Source: Phycisphaerales bacterium UBA1910
GTDB taxonomy: Bacteria; Planctomycetota; Phycisphaerae; Phycisphaerales; UBA1924
DNA length: 36,768 nucleotides
NCBI GenBank assembly: GCA_002337545.1
Contig: DDGE01000043.1
Span: forward strand, 1 to 36,768
Direction: 5' to 3'
Shown: piece by piece, positions 1 through 6,318 of the stretch
How positions within the stretch are numbered: the first letter of the stretch is position 1
Layout: each line of letters starts with the position of its first letter
The notes under the pieces: model-generated
Databases searched by the model: none
The model's input: the letters and a program-made list of their open reading frames with translations, nothing else
What the model was told of the DNA's origin: nothing
Made by a program: the position numbers and the translations under genes

Positions 1-38
1 GTTCCTGCTTTGCCCTGGCGGGTCAAAGCAGGGCACCC
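1..38 (+). repeat. Hairpin repeat, family A (copy A1)
   Basis: Stem CCTGCTTTG / CAAAGCAGG with an inner CCC/GGG pair, followed by the tail GCACCC. The same element recurs at 593-631, 3005-3043 and 3297-3335. It is cut by the left window edge and lies just downstream of the stop codon of the minus-strand gene at 43-453. Confidence 0.85.
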
Positions 39-42
39 AGAC

Positions 43-453
43 TCAATCCTCTTGATTGAGATTCTCGATGATCAATGCCCAATAGAACTCGCAATGCGGT
101 GCCCCCCAATCCGCTTTCAACTCATAATTGGGGATAAAGGCATTCAGGTTGTCTGATGAGGGTGTGATGTCGAAGTTCGGCTGAATGAGATCCGCAATCA
201 GTTCTGCGTCTTCAGGCCAACGCACGCCTTCGTACCCGAGCTCTGTTTCGATGATCAGCATGTCATCGAGCGAGGGTGGGAACGCGCCTGTTTGAGCGGT
301 GTACATTTCGAGCGCGCCGAAGAAGTTGCGGTACATGTGACCGCGGTTTGAAACATCGAGCGCGTGGTTGATCGCTTGCCTGAACATCAGGGCGAACCAG
401 AGCAACGCGGACGAGATCAGGAACAGAAGGATGTAGATGAGTCGCTTTTTCAT
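43..453 (-). CDS. Small membrane-anchored protein, pseudopilin-like shape
   Basis: 137 residues. The start chosen is the ATG at 453 (MKKRLIYILL...), which gives a short basic N-terminus followed directly by a transmembrane segment at about residues 4-24. A longer reading from a TTG at 534 would begin inside repeat B1 and adds a low-complexity Arg/Ser/Thr stretch, so it was not used. The remainder (YRNFFGALEMYTAQTGAFPP) resembles the first helix and following loop of type II secretion pseudopilins such as GspG, where a residue run like ALE.Y....G.FP is common. The Gly/Phe-Thr-Leu-Ile-Glu prepilin peptidase motif is absent. Function is not recognised; the protein is probably exposed on the outer face of the inner membrane. 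Gene reality rests on codon use and the well-formed membrane anchor. Confidence 0.65.
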   Translation of the reverse strand: MKKRLIYILLFLISSALLWFALMFRQAINHALDVSNRGHMYRNFFGALEMYTAQTGAFPPSLDDMLIIETELGYEGVRWPEDAELIADLIQPNFDITPSSDNLNAFIPNYELKADWGAPHCEFYWALIIENLNQED

Positions 454-523
454 TCCGTCACTCGATGCGGTAGTCTCACTGTTCGTTCGCCTGGCCGTTG
501 AGGTTTTGCTGGAGCGTTGTTGT

Positions 524-564
524 TTCGGCCGCAATGCGCGGCTTCGCCGCGATTACGGGCACCC
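524..564 (+). repeat. Hairpin repeat, family B (copy B1)
   Basis: Perfect stem CGCGGC-TTC-GCCGCG extended outward by AAT/ATT and CCG/CGG with single bulges or mismatches, then the tail GGGCACCC. A second copy is at 2111-2151. Followed after about 28 nt by family A copy A2. Confidence 0.8.
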
Positions 565-592
565 GGGAGGGTGTTGGTTGTTGGGCGTCGCT

Positions 593-631
593 TGTTCCTG
601 CTTTGCCCTGGCGGGTCAAAGCAGGGCATCC
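593..631 (+). repeat. Hairpin repeat, family A (copy A2)
   Basis: Same stem as the copies at 1-38 and 3005-3043, but the tail reads GGCATCC instead of GGCACCC. It lies between the divergent genes at 43-453 and 742-1350. An AT-rich stretch at 664-685 just downstream (contains TATACT at 674-679) is the likeliest promoter area for the gene at 742, though no good -35 box was found. Confidence 0.85.
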
Positions 632-741
632 GGCTTGGGGAGGGAACTCGCATCTCTTGGCGAGATAAAATATTATACTGTTTTCATCTGCAATCATTGG
701 TGGCTGCACATTCAGGCCGCATCATCGGTACGGAGATTTGT

Positions 742-1350
742 ATGATCATTTTTGGAACCAGAGGCATTACAACGACCCCGCAGCGTGGACAGTTCCAGTG
801 CCCGATCTGTAATGCTGAGCGAGAGTTTGGGCGGAAGCGGGTTCGTCGTTTCTTCACGCTTTATTTCATCCCGGTGATCCCGCTGGACAAGATCGGGGAG
901 TATGTGGAATGCAGAGCGTGCAAGGGCACCTATAAGCCTGATGTTCTTCATCTCGACCCGGACCAGCAGAAGCATGCGGAGGCGGAGTTCCACAAGGCCG
1001 TCAAGCTGACGATGATTCAGATGCTTCTCTCCGATGGCAGCATTGAAGAATCGGAAGTTGAAACAGCGCGTGAAGTGTATGAACGCCTGACGAACGCGCC
1101 CCTCGATCAGGATGCGTTTCTTTCGGAGATCGAGCGTGCGGACCACGACCCGTCGGCGCTGATGGATACGCTCACGCGTCTGGGTGGGCAGCTCAACGAC
1201 CATGGCAAAGAGATGGTTGTCCGTTCTGCATACCTCGTGGCCATCGCGGACGGGGAGTTCCATGAGGATGAGGTCCGCTTTATCTCGGAGGTGGGGCAGG
1301 CGCTGGGTATGACCCAGGCGCACCTCAAAGGTATTCTGGCGGGTGGCTGA
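742..1350 (+). CDS. Zinc-ribbon / TerB-like domain protein
   Basis: 202 residues. The start is the ATG at 742, with CGGAG six bases upstream; the reading frame is open further upstream only through repeats. Residues 1-65 form a zinc ribbon with Cys20-x2-Cys23 and Cys57-x2-Cys60 flanking the hydrophobic strand FFTLYFIPVIPL, a pattern typical of the zinc-ribbon_15 type. Residues about 75-200 are helical with two repeated acidic segments (LLSDGSIEESEVE and AIADGEFHEDEVRFI), the hallmark of TerB-like tellurite-resistance domains, where paired acidic loops are thought to bind metal. The stop overlaps the GTG start of the next gene by 8 bp, so the two are probably co-translated. Exact role unknown; likely a cytoplasmic, metal-linked regulatory or stress protein. 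Confidence 0.8.
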   Translation: MIIFGTRGITTTPQRGQFQCPICNAEREFGRKRVRRFFTLYFIPVIPLDKIGEYVECRACKGTYKPDVLHLDPDQQKHAEAEFHKAVKLTMIQMLLSDGSIEESEVETAREVYERLTNAPLDQDAFLSEIERADHDPSALMDTLTRLGGQLNDHGKEMVVRSAYLVAIADGEFHEDEVRFISEVGQALGMTQAHLKGILAGG

Positions 1351-2059
1351 GCGACTCGTCATTGCTGCGGGTGCCCTGCTCAATGTCTTGCTGTTGCAGA
1401 TCCCGCTCTTCGTGCGTGATGTGCCGTACTTCAGCTTGATTGCCGATCCTCCGATCATTGTGTTTCTGTCATTGGTGACGGTGCATACTTTGTGGGAGGG
1501 TGTGCAGAGCATGGGCGCGGATTTGGCCCCTGCCGTGAATGTTCGCGGTGCTGTGATCCCGTATCTCACAGGTTTCTCGCTTCTCCTGTTGCACTGTGTT
1601 CTTGTCGTCGAGTTTGCTTTCCTTGATGGCGGATATGTCTTCGCAGGGCATCGTGGCAAGGGGCTGATTCTGCTTGGCGCGGTGCTTATGGTGGTTGGGA
1701 TTTGGGTGCGCGTCCGCGCGATCGGGTTGTTGGGATCATCGTTCACTTCGCACATTTGTCTCGTTCACAACCACACGCTTTTCCGGGGCGGGCTGTACGG
1801 ATTGGTTCGGCATCCGTCTGAAACGGGCATGCTGCTGATTGCCTGTGGTGCGTGTGCCGTGATGTCCAGCGTGGTTGGTTGTCTCCTTGTGTTTCTGGTG
1901 CTTTATCCGCTCAGCCGCGTGCGTGTTGCATATGAGGATGGGATGCTGCATGAGTCCTTCGGCGAAGCGTTTGAGTCGTATGCGCGGAGTACGCCGGCGT
2001 ATCTGCCGCGTGTTCGATTTCTTCTCGAGGGCACTACTGCGCCGCTGCGCGACGAGTAG
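1343..2059 (+). CDS. Isoprenylcysteine carboxyl methyltransferase (ICMT/PEMT)-like membrane protein
   Basis: 238 residues, starting at a GTG that overlaps the previous stop by 8 bp. It has about five to six hydrophobic segments. The C-terminal part carries the features of the ICMT/PEMT methyltransferase family: Arg-His-Pro in GLVRHPSETGM, and the later E..ML...FG.AFESYAR....YLP block that binds S-adenosylmethionine in that family. Bacterial members methylate lipids or small isoprenoids, or are uncharacterised; the substrate here cannot be told. The last dozen residues (EGTTAPLRDE) and the stop codon are encoded inside a family C hairpin repeat (2031-2067), so the repeat has supplied a new C-terminus. 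Confidence 0.75.
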   Translation: MAERLVIAAGALLNVLLLQIPLFVRDVPYFSLIADPPIIVFLSLVTVHTLWEGVQSMGADLAPAVNVRGAVIPYLTGFSLLLLHCVLVVEFAFLDGGYVFAGHRGKGLILLGAVLMVVGIWVRVRAIGLLGSSFTSHICLVHNHTLFRGGLYGLVRHPSETGMLLIACGACAVMSSVVGCLLVFLVLYPLSRVRVAYEDGMLHESFGEAFESYARSTPAYLPRVRFLLEGTTAPLRDE

Positions 2060-2067
2060 TGGCACCC
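2031..2067 (+). repeat. Hairpin repeat, half of family C (copy C1), inside the end of a gene
   Basis: CACTACT...AGTAGTG stem with a GC-rich inner hairpin and the tail GGCACCC. It equals the right half of the 93-bp family C doublets. It provides the final codons and stop of the ICMT-like gene. Repeat B2 follows 44 nt later. Confidence 0.85.
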
Positions 2068-2110
2068 AAGAGGGCATTGAGTTCGGGCGGCTGTGGTTGA
2101 GATATGGTCG

Positions 2111-2151
2111 CTTTGGCCGCAATGCGCGGCTTCGCCGCGATTACGGGCACC
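2111..2151 (+). repeat. Hairpin repeat, family B (copy B2)
   Basis: Nearly identical to copy B1 at 524-564: same CGCGGC-TTC-GCCGCG stem with flanking AAT/ATT pairing, tail GGGCACCC. Confidence 0.85.
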
Positions 2152-2180
2152 CAAGAGGGGGCACTCAGCAACACGACTGC

Positions 2181-2684
2181 TCAAGGCGGGGCGTTGGCGT
2201 TGGGGTGGCTCGGGGTTGTGTGTTGATCGTGATATTCTGAAGGTGGGGAAGCGTTTTGTTGTGTGGTTGGTGCTGGGTCTGGTACACGCTGAGGTGTTGC
2301 GGGGTTCGGTTCGTCCTGGTCGGGATCCGGGCCTGGGTTTGGGTTTGGGTCTGGTGGGGGTTGGTCCTGGGGTTCGGTGGTGGACTTGGTGAGCTGGCGG
2401 TCGAGGTGGGCCGCGGCTTTGCGGATGGTTTCGGTGTGGGCCGGGGAAGTTGGCTCGGTGAGGGCGATGCGTTCGAGGACCTGTGCGAGGCGGGCGCGGG
2501 TGAAGGATTCGCGTGCCTGCTGGATAGCGCGGATCATCTCGGCGAGGCGTGTGAAGGCGGGGGAGGTGATGATGTCGTGGAGCTCGTCGATGGTGAGCGC
2601 GTAGCGGGTGCAGAGCTCGATGACGGAGATGGGCTCGGCGATGAGGTCGTGCAGGAGCTCGTTGGTGATCTGTGCGTGAGTCAT
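2181..2684 (-). CDS. Small HTH-like protein with proline-rich tail
   Basis: 167 residues from an ATG at 2684; no clear Shine-Dalgarno site was seen. Residues about 5-95 are predicted helical and include a segment that could be a helix-turn-helix (ISVIELCTRYALTIDELHDI) followed by a long helical stretch with many Arg and Ala residues. The remaining 70 residues are Pro/Asp/Asn/Gln-rich (PDPNPNPGPDPDQDEPNP) and likely disordered. The shape is reminiscent of small DNA-binding proteins such as terminase small subunits, but there is no specific match that I recognise. It stands alone between repeat fields. The tail is encoded by a strand whose complement has a run of GGG-TTT units (see 2335-2360). 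Confidence 0.6.
   Translation of the reverse strand: MTHAQITNELLHDLIAEPISVIELCTRYALTIDELHDIITSPAFTRLAEMIRAIQQARESFTRARLAQVLERIALTEPTSPAHTETIRKAAAHLDRQLTKSTTEPQDQPPPDPNPNPGPDPDQDEPNPATPQRVPDPAPTTQQNASPPSEYHDQHTTPSHPNANAPP
2335..2360 (+). other. G-quadruplex-forming motif inside a coding region
   Basis: On the plus strand, three GGG blocks separated by TTT (GGGTTTGGGTTTGGG) are followed by a GGGGG block six bases later, fitting the G3+ N1-7 pattern. It is the complement of the Pro-Asn/Asp repeat region of the minus-strand gene at 2181-2684. Confidence 0.6.
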
Positions 2685-2778
2685 GTCGTGAATGTACGGC
2701 GGTGGCAGCGGGGATCAAGGGGGAATGGGCGCATGTACAGAAAGCTGCGCACAGATCGTGAGATGCGGGTGAGATTTT

Positions 2779-3043
2779 GGTTGAACGCGAAGATCGCGAA
2801 GGGCTCGAAGAGGGAGGAGATGGGATGGGTACGCAGAGGGGGCAGAGGGCGCGGAGGACGCGGAGAAAAGGAGGAGAGGGGATCTGGGTGGCACTACTCG
2901 ACGCGCAGCGGCGCAGTAGTGTCTTCTGTGGATTCTCAAGAGCACTACTGCGCGACTATGTCGCGAGTAGTGGCACCCAGGAGGCCAGGTTGTTGAGGAT
3001 CACCTGTTCCTGCTTTGCCCTGGCGGGTCAAAGCAGGGCACCC
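2779..3043 (+). repeat. Composite repeat unit 1: D1 - C2 doublet - A3
   Basis: Three different repeat families abut in a fixed order. D1 (2779-2883) has the GAACGCGAAGATCGCGAAG word followed by degenerate CGCAGAGG words. C2 (2886-2978) is a 93-bp inverted pair of family C hairpins. A3 (3005-3043) is a full family A hairpin. No gene is visible in 2685-3366; small open frames there are read through the repeats. Confidence 0.85.
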
Positions 3044-3079
3044 GGCGCACAAACCCGGTCACTGCGCGCGAAGTTTTTT

Positions 3080-3335
3080 GGGTGAACGCGAAGATCGCGA
3101 AGGGCTCGAAGAGGGAGAGGGGGATTGAACGCAGAGGGCGCAAAGGTCACGCCGAGGCGCAGAGAAGAAGGGGAGGGGTGGCGCTGCTCGGGACGGAGTC
3201 GTGTGGTCGTGTCTTTGTTCGTTTCTCAAGAGCACTACTGCGCCGCTGTGCGGCGAGTCGTGGCACCCAAGCGGGGGTTGGTGTTTGGGTGTTGCTTGTT
3301 CCTGCTTTGCCCTGGCGGGTCAAAGCAGGGCACCC
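3080..3335 (+). repeat. Composite repeat unit 2: D2 - C3 doublet - A4
   Basis: Same order as the unit at 2779-3043, offset by about 290-300 bp. D2 is at 3080-3170, C3 at 3176-3268 (93 bp, left half clearly decayed) and A4 at 3297-3335. The two units look like a tandem duplication followed by divergence. Confidence 0.85.
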
Positions 3336-3366
3336 GGCAGGATGGCGATTGTGATCCGCTTCTTAC

Positions 3367-4668
3367 TCATCCGCCCATCACACACTCTTCCAGTTGATGA
3401 TCTGGGCTTGCGGACACGGTTAACCCATGATCAGGCATGACTCTGTTGCACTCAAACTCAAAATTGACATGACCTTCTGGAAACACTGAAAAACCCCAGA
3501 ACGACAACTCTCGAACGAAGTCATCCTTTGTGTACTCGGTCTTGCAATCGTGAGGTCGATTCGAATTCCAGAAATCAAGATACTCATCAGCTCCATATGC
3601 CTTTGCATCCGCAACGAGTAATTCAAGTCGGTCTAGCACTCGAACTGCAGATTCGCGAGAGATAGGGTTTAGCTCTCCACCTTCGCCCGAAACCGCTATA
3701 CGAATCCGCTGCCCACCAAACTTCACTCTGCCCTCGAACATCTCCATCTGAGGTTCGAAGCTCAGAACCCCAAGACGCTCATCGATGACATCCGGCACAT
3801 TCGAAACTGGCTGATACTGCTTCATCTTCTGTATATCCGGAGCATCGCGCAATGATTCGCTTGAGTCACACTGCAGCTCGTAGAGCATCATGTGCTTCAT
3901 GAGTGCTGCGGCCGCGGATGTGGAGGCGCAGAGCCAGCCGGCGGAGCCGTCGCGCCAGGCGCCCTTGAGGATGAGCTGCTTGAGGAAGGCGCCGGGGGGG
4001 GAGGTCATGAGCCGCAGGGGGCTGGTGCGTTTGCCCATGTCGTGCATGGATTTGGCGCTGACGAGGGAAAGACGGCGGGCGTTGTCGATGTGCTGGGCGA
4101 AGGATTCGAAGGACTCGTGGATGAGGGGGCCTTCGAGAAGAGGAGCCGAGTGCGGGGGATCGAGCTCGAGGTAGTCGTGGGGATCGATGCCGGCGAATCG
4201 GGCTTTGTTGCTCTGGACGAGGGATGTCTTCACGAGGCGGAGGCGGTGCTCGGGCTGCCAGCAGTGGTTGAGGAGCTTGCCCTTGTATTCGACGACGCGG
4301 TTGACGGTGGCGGCGTCGACCCCCTTAGCCATCGCGGCTTTGATGGATTGGGCGAGCTTGGGGGAAACGGGTTCGTCGGAATCGAGCCAGAGGGTGTAGT
4401 CGGATGTGCAGGCGTCGAGGGCGAGCTGTTTGGTTTTGACGAAGCCGCGCCATTGGGTTTCGATGAGCAGGACCTCGCAGGTCCCCCACTGTCGGCAGGC
4501 GTTGATGAGGTCGAGGGTGGCGTCGGTGGAGCCGGAATCGACGATGACGAGCTGGGATGCGAGGGCGCGGATCGAGTCGAGGACGCGCCCCATGGTGCGC
4601 TGATTGTTGCGGCATGGGATCATGACGCTGAGGGTGGGCGTATGGGATGATGGGGACTGGTCGGGCAT
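3367..4668 (-). CDS. Family 2 glycosyltransferase fused to a DUF2262-like domain
   Basis: 433 residues. Residues 10-266 are a GT-A glycosyltransferase of the WaaE/KdtX-like family 2 branch: LSVMIPCRNNQ at the start, VIVDSGSTDAT for nucleotide binding, and the DSD metal motif at Asp96-Ser-Asp98. The family normally ends at a motif like LMLYELQ, here about residue 266; such enzymes add sugars to lipopolysaccharide core or other surface glycans at the cytoplasmic face. Residues about 282-433 form a second domain (LGVLSFEPQMEMFEG..., DDFVRELSFWGFSVFPEG) that resembles DUF2262, of unknown function. The base composition drops and codon use changes at about 3870-3885, exactly at the domain border, so the second domain was probably acquired by recombination. 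An internal Met at residue 282 could be the start codon of a formerly separate gene. The start codon ATG 4668 has TATTCT six bases upstream, suggesting a leaderless message. Confidence 0.85.
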   Translation of the reverse strand: MPDQSPSSHTPTLSVMIPCRNNQRTMGRVLDSIRALASQLVIVDSGSTDATLDLINACRQWGTCEVLLIETQWRGFVKTKQLALDACTSDYTLWLDSDEPVSPKLAQSIKAAMAKGVDAATVNRVVEYKGKLLNHCWQPEHRLRLVKTSLVQSNKARFAGIDPHDYLELDPPHSAPLLEGPLIHESFESFAQHIDNARRLSLVSAKSMHDMGKRTSPLRLMTSPPGAFLKQLILKGAWRDGSAGWLCASTSAAAALMKHMMLYELQCDSSESLRDAPDIQKMKQYQPVSNVPDVIDERLGVLSFEPQMEMFEGRVKFGGQRIRIAVSGEGGELNPISRESAVRVLDRLELLVADAKAYGADEYLDFWNSNRPHDCKTEYTKDDFVRELSFWGFSVFPEGHVNFEFECNRVMPDHGLTVSASPDHQLEECVMGG

Positions 4669-4697
4669 CGATATAGAATAGCTCGGGGACGAACTGA
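4669..4697. promoter_or_regulatory. 29-bp divergent promoter between glycosyltransferase and small hypothetical gene
   Basis: The minus strand has TATTCT (4675-4680) exactly 6 nt before the glycosyltransferase ATG. The plus strand has overlapping TAGAAT (4674-4679) 18 nt before the other ATG, followed by a GGGGA ribosome-binding sequence. Both -10-like boxes use the same bases. No clear -35 boxes. Confidence 0.5.
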
Positions 4698-5069
4698 ATG
4701 AGCAATACCAATATCAGATCGGTGCGTGTGATCCGGTATTCGCCGGACGGCGGGTATGCGGCGATCGAGTGGCTGCGTGCGTTTGAGACGGTGGAAATCC
4801 CGCATGCGATCGGCGATGGGGACACCTGGCGGATCGGGGTGCAGATCACGAAGAAGCGGGTGATCGATGTGATCCTGCATGTGGAGCTGCTGGATTCGCT
4901 GCCTGATCGGCTGCGGGGGCGGCTGGGTCGGACGCGGACGGACGGGTTGTATAAGCACCCGAAGCGGTGCAGGAAGACGATCGCGGGGGCGGGTCGGCCG
5001 CTGGCGCTGCTGGGGGCGAGGCACCTGGGGACGCCGGTGCGGATTCTGGTGTGCGCGGCGGTGGATTGA
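4698..5069 (+). CDS. Hypothetical protein, 123 residues
   Basis: No family recognised. Third codon positions are overwhelmingly G or C, as in neighbouring real genes, and a GGGGA sequence sits about ten bases before the ATG, so the frame is probably genuine. The protein starts with an alternating hydrophobic/charged stretch (RSVRVIRYSPDGGYAAIEWL), contains TWRIGVQITKKRVIDVILHVELLDSL, and ends in a basic, Gly/Leu-rich segment. No signal peptide or membrane segment is seen. It is divergent from the glycosyltransferase and followed directly by repeat D3. Confidence 0.6.
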   Translation: MSNTNIRSVRVIRYSPDGGYAAIEWLRAFETVEIPHAIGDGDTWRIGVQITKKRVIDVILHVELLDSLPDRLRGRLGRTRTDGLYKHPKRCRKTIAGAGRPLALLGARHLGTPVRILVCAAVD

Positions 5070-5077
5070 GGGAAAGG

Positions 5078-5165
5078 GTTGAACGCGAAGATCGCGAAGG
5101 GCTCGAAGGGGGAAGAGGAAGACTGAACGCAGAGGGCGCAAAGGATTCGCAGAGGCGCAGAGAAG
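5078..5165 (+). repeat. Repeat family D (copy D3)
   Basis: Contains the GAACGCGAAGATCGCGAAG word (5091-5109) and then GAACGCAGAGGGCGCAAAGG and CGCAGAGGCGCAGAGA words. Same two-module order as D2 at 3080-3170. Short CGCAGAG-rich intergenic words of this kind occur in many environmental bacteria; their origin is unclear. No hairpin family follows this copy. Confidence 0.75.
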
Positions 5166-5305
5166 AGGGGAAATGGGGGAAGAGGAGGATGGGGTTGGTG
5201 TGCGGAGGTGGATGGGCAAGGAGAGCTGTAGGGAGAAAGATGGGGAGTGTGGGGACTGTGGGGGTAGCGCTGTGGGTGGGTTTGTTGTATGATGGGGGCT
5301 GCGCT

Positions 5306-6055
5306 ATGAAACGAGTATTGATCACAAGCTATTTGTTGTTTGCCTGTGCTGGTGTGGGTGCGTTGGAGCCGGGGGGCGAAGACATTTCCTTTGTGCATGA
5401 GGCGACGGATTCGTACACGGTGCAGACGATGCATGGGTTTACTGTTCGTGTGTCGGCGGCGGCGATGGCGCGGGCTGAGACGACGGAGCCGGCGTTAGCG
5501 TTGCTTGGGGAAAAGCTGGCGGAGGTGATCGAGCTGACACCGGGGCACACCCATGAGCATCTGCGGAAGGTCGTTTTCTGGGTTGAGCATGAGGCGCCGG
5601 ATCATCCGTGCGCGTGCTATCACCCGGGGAAGCAGTGGCTGGTGGAGAACGGGTTCAATGCGGACAAGGAGAAGGGGATTGAGATTTCGAACACCCGGAA
5701 CTTTGTGGCGTGGTCGCGGGAGGCGCAGCCGCTGATGGTGCTTCATGAGCTGGCGCACGCGTATCACGACCTGGTGCTCGGGTTTGATCATGCTCGTGTT
5801 CGCGATTGCTACGCGGCGGCGAAGAAGAGCGGGAAGTATGACGAGGTGGAGCATGTGTCGGGCGAGACACGGCGGCACTATGCGATGAGCAATGAGCGGG
5901 AGTACTTTGCGGAGCTGACGGAGTCGTACTTCGGGAAGAACGATTTCTCGCCGTTCACGCGAGCAGAACTCAAGGCATTCGATCCCAAAGGGTTTGAGAT
6001 GATCGAGGCGTTGTGGTTTGAGATTCCGAATGAAGGATCAGATAGAGAAGAGTAA
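5306..6055 (+). CDS. Secreted zinc metallopeptidase, HExxH (lethal-factor-like fold candidate)
   Basis: 249 residues from the ATG at 5306, which has GGGGG seven bases upstream; residues 1-19 are a signal peptide (MKRVLITSYLLFACAGVGA). The active-site motif is His147-Glu-Leu-Ala-His151, followed about 50 residues later by NEREYFAELTESYFGKNDF, which supplies a third zinc ligand Glu (198 or 203) and the downstream Tyr seen in lethal-factor/ATLF-type and related gluzincins. The C-terminal FSPFTRAELKAFDP stretch is typical of a group of uncharacterised secreted metallopeptidases. A Cys-rich loop (CACYH, residues 102-106) may form a disulfide. Predicted to cleave proteins in the periplasm or outside the cell; substrate unknown. 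It stands alone, between repeats D3 and D4. Confidence 0.8.
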   Translation: MKRVLITSYLLFACAGVGALEPGGEDISFVHEATDSYTVQTMHGFTVRVSAAAMARAETTEPALALLGEKLAEVIELTPGHTHEHLRKVVFWVEHEAPDHPCACYHPGKQWLVENGFNADKEKGIEISNTRNFVAWSREAQPLMVLHELAHAYHDLVLGFDHARVRDCYAAAKKSGKYDEVEHVSGETRRHYAMSNEREYFAELTESYFGKNDFSPFTRAELKAFDPKGFEMIEALWFEIPNEGSDREE

Positions 6056-6078
6056 GAGGGGAAGCCAGAGAAGAGAGG

Positions 6079-6121
6079 ACTGAACGCAGAGGGCGTGAAG
6101 ATCACGCAGAGACGCAGAGAA
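6079..6121 (+). repeat. Repeat family D (copy D4, second module only)
   Basis: GAACGCAGAGGGCGTGAAG followed by CACGCAGAGACGCAGAGA; only the second module of the D element is present. Family C doublet C4 follows after 20 nt, keeping the D-C order seen at 2779-2978 and 3080-3268. Confidence 0.7.
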
Positions 6122-6141
6122 ATGGGGAAATGGGGTGATCA

Positions 6142-6234
6142 GGGTGCCACTACTCGCGACGAAGTCGCGCAGTAGTGCTCTTGTTGTATACCTGAAGACA
6201 CTACTGCGCCGCTGCGCGTCGAGTAGTGGCACCC
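6142..6234. repeat. Family C hairpin doublet (copy C4), best preserved
   Basis: A 93-bp element with perfect terminal inverted repeats GGGTGCCACTACTCG / CGAGTAGTGGCACCC. Each half folds by itself: the left half as CACTACT+CGCGAC/GTCGCG+AGTAGTG, the right half as CACTACT...AGTAGTG with an inner GCGC-CGCT-GCGC hairpin. Same length as C2 (2886-2978) and C3 (3176-3268). Confidence 0.9.
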
Positions 6235-6306
6235 AGAGTGGAAGTCGTCGTGGCAAGATCACGGTGATTGAACTCATTCGTGGTGGCGCGAGGAGGGGGT
6301 GAGGCG

Positions 6307-6312
6307 TACACT
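6307..6312 (+). promoter_or_regulatory. -10-like TACACT, 6 nt before methyltransferase start
   Basis: TACACT followed by six bases and ATG (6319) implies that transcription would begin at or next to the start codon. No convincing -35 box. Confidence 0.4.
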
Positions 6313-6318
6313 CCAATC

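Noticed and set aside
454..534. N-terminal extension of the first gene from TTG 534
   Set aside because: It would begin inside repeat B1 and gives a low-complexity stretch; ATG 453 starts directly before a membrane helix.
2685..3366. Several short open frames with Arg/Ser/Leu-rich products such as LRALRDLRVQ
   Set aside because: They are translations of the D, C and A repeats, recur at 5.1 and 6.1 kb, and lack ribosome sites and codon bias.
1..6234. CRISPR array in the repeat-rich region
   Set aside because: Repeats are hairpins of several unrelated families with irregular spacing and no unique spacers of constant length.
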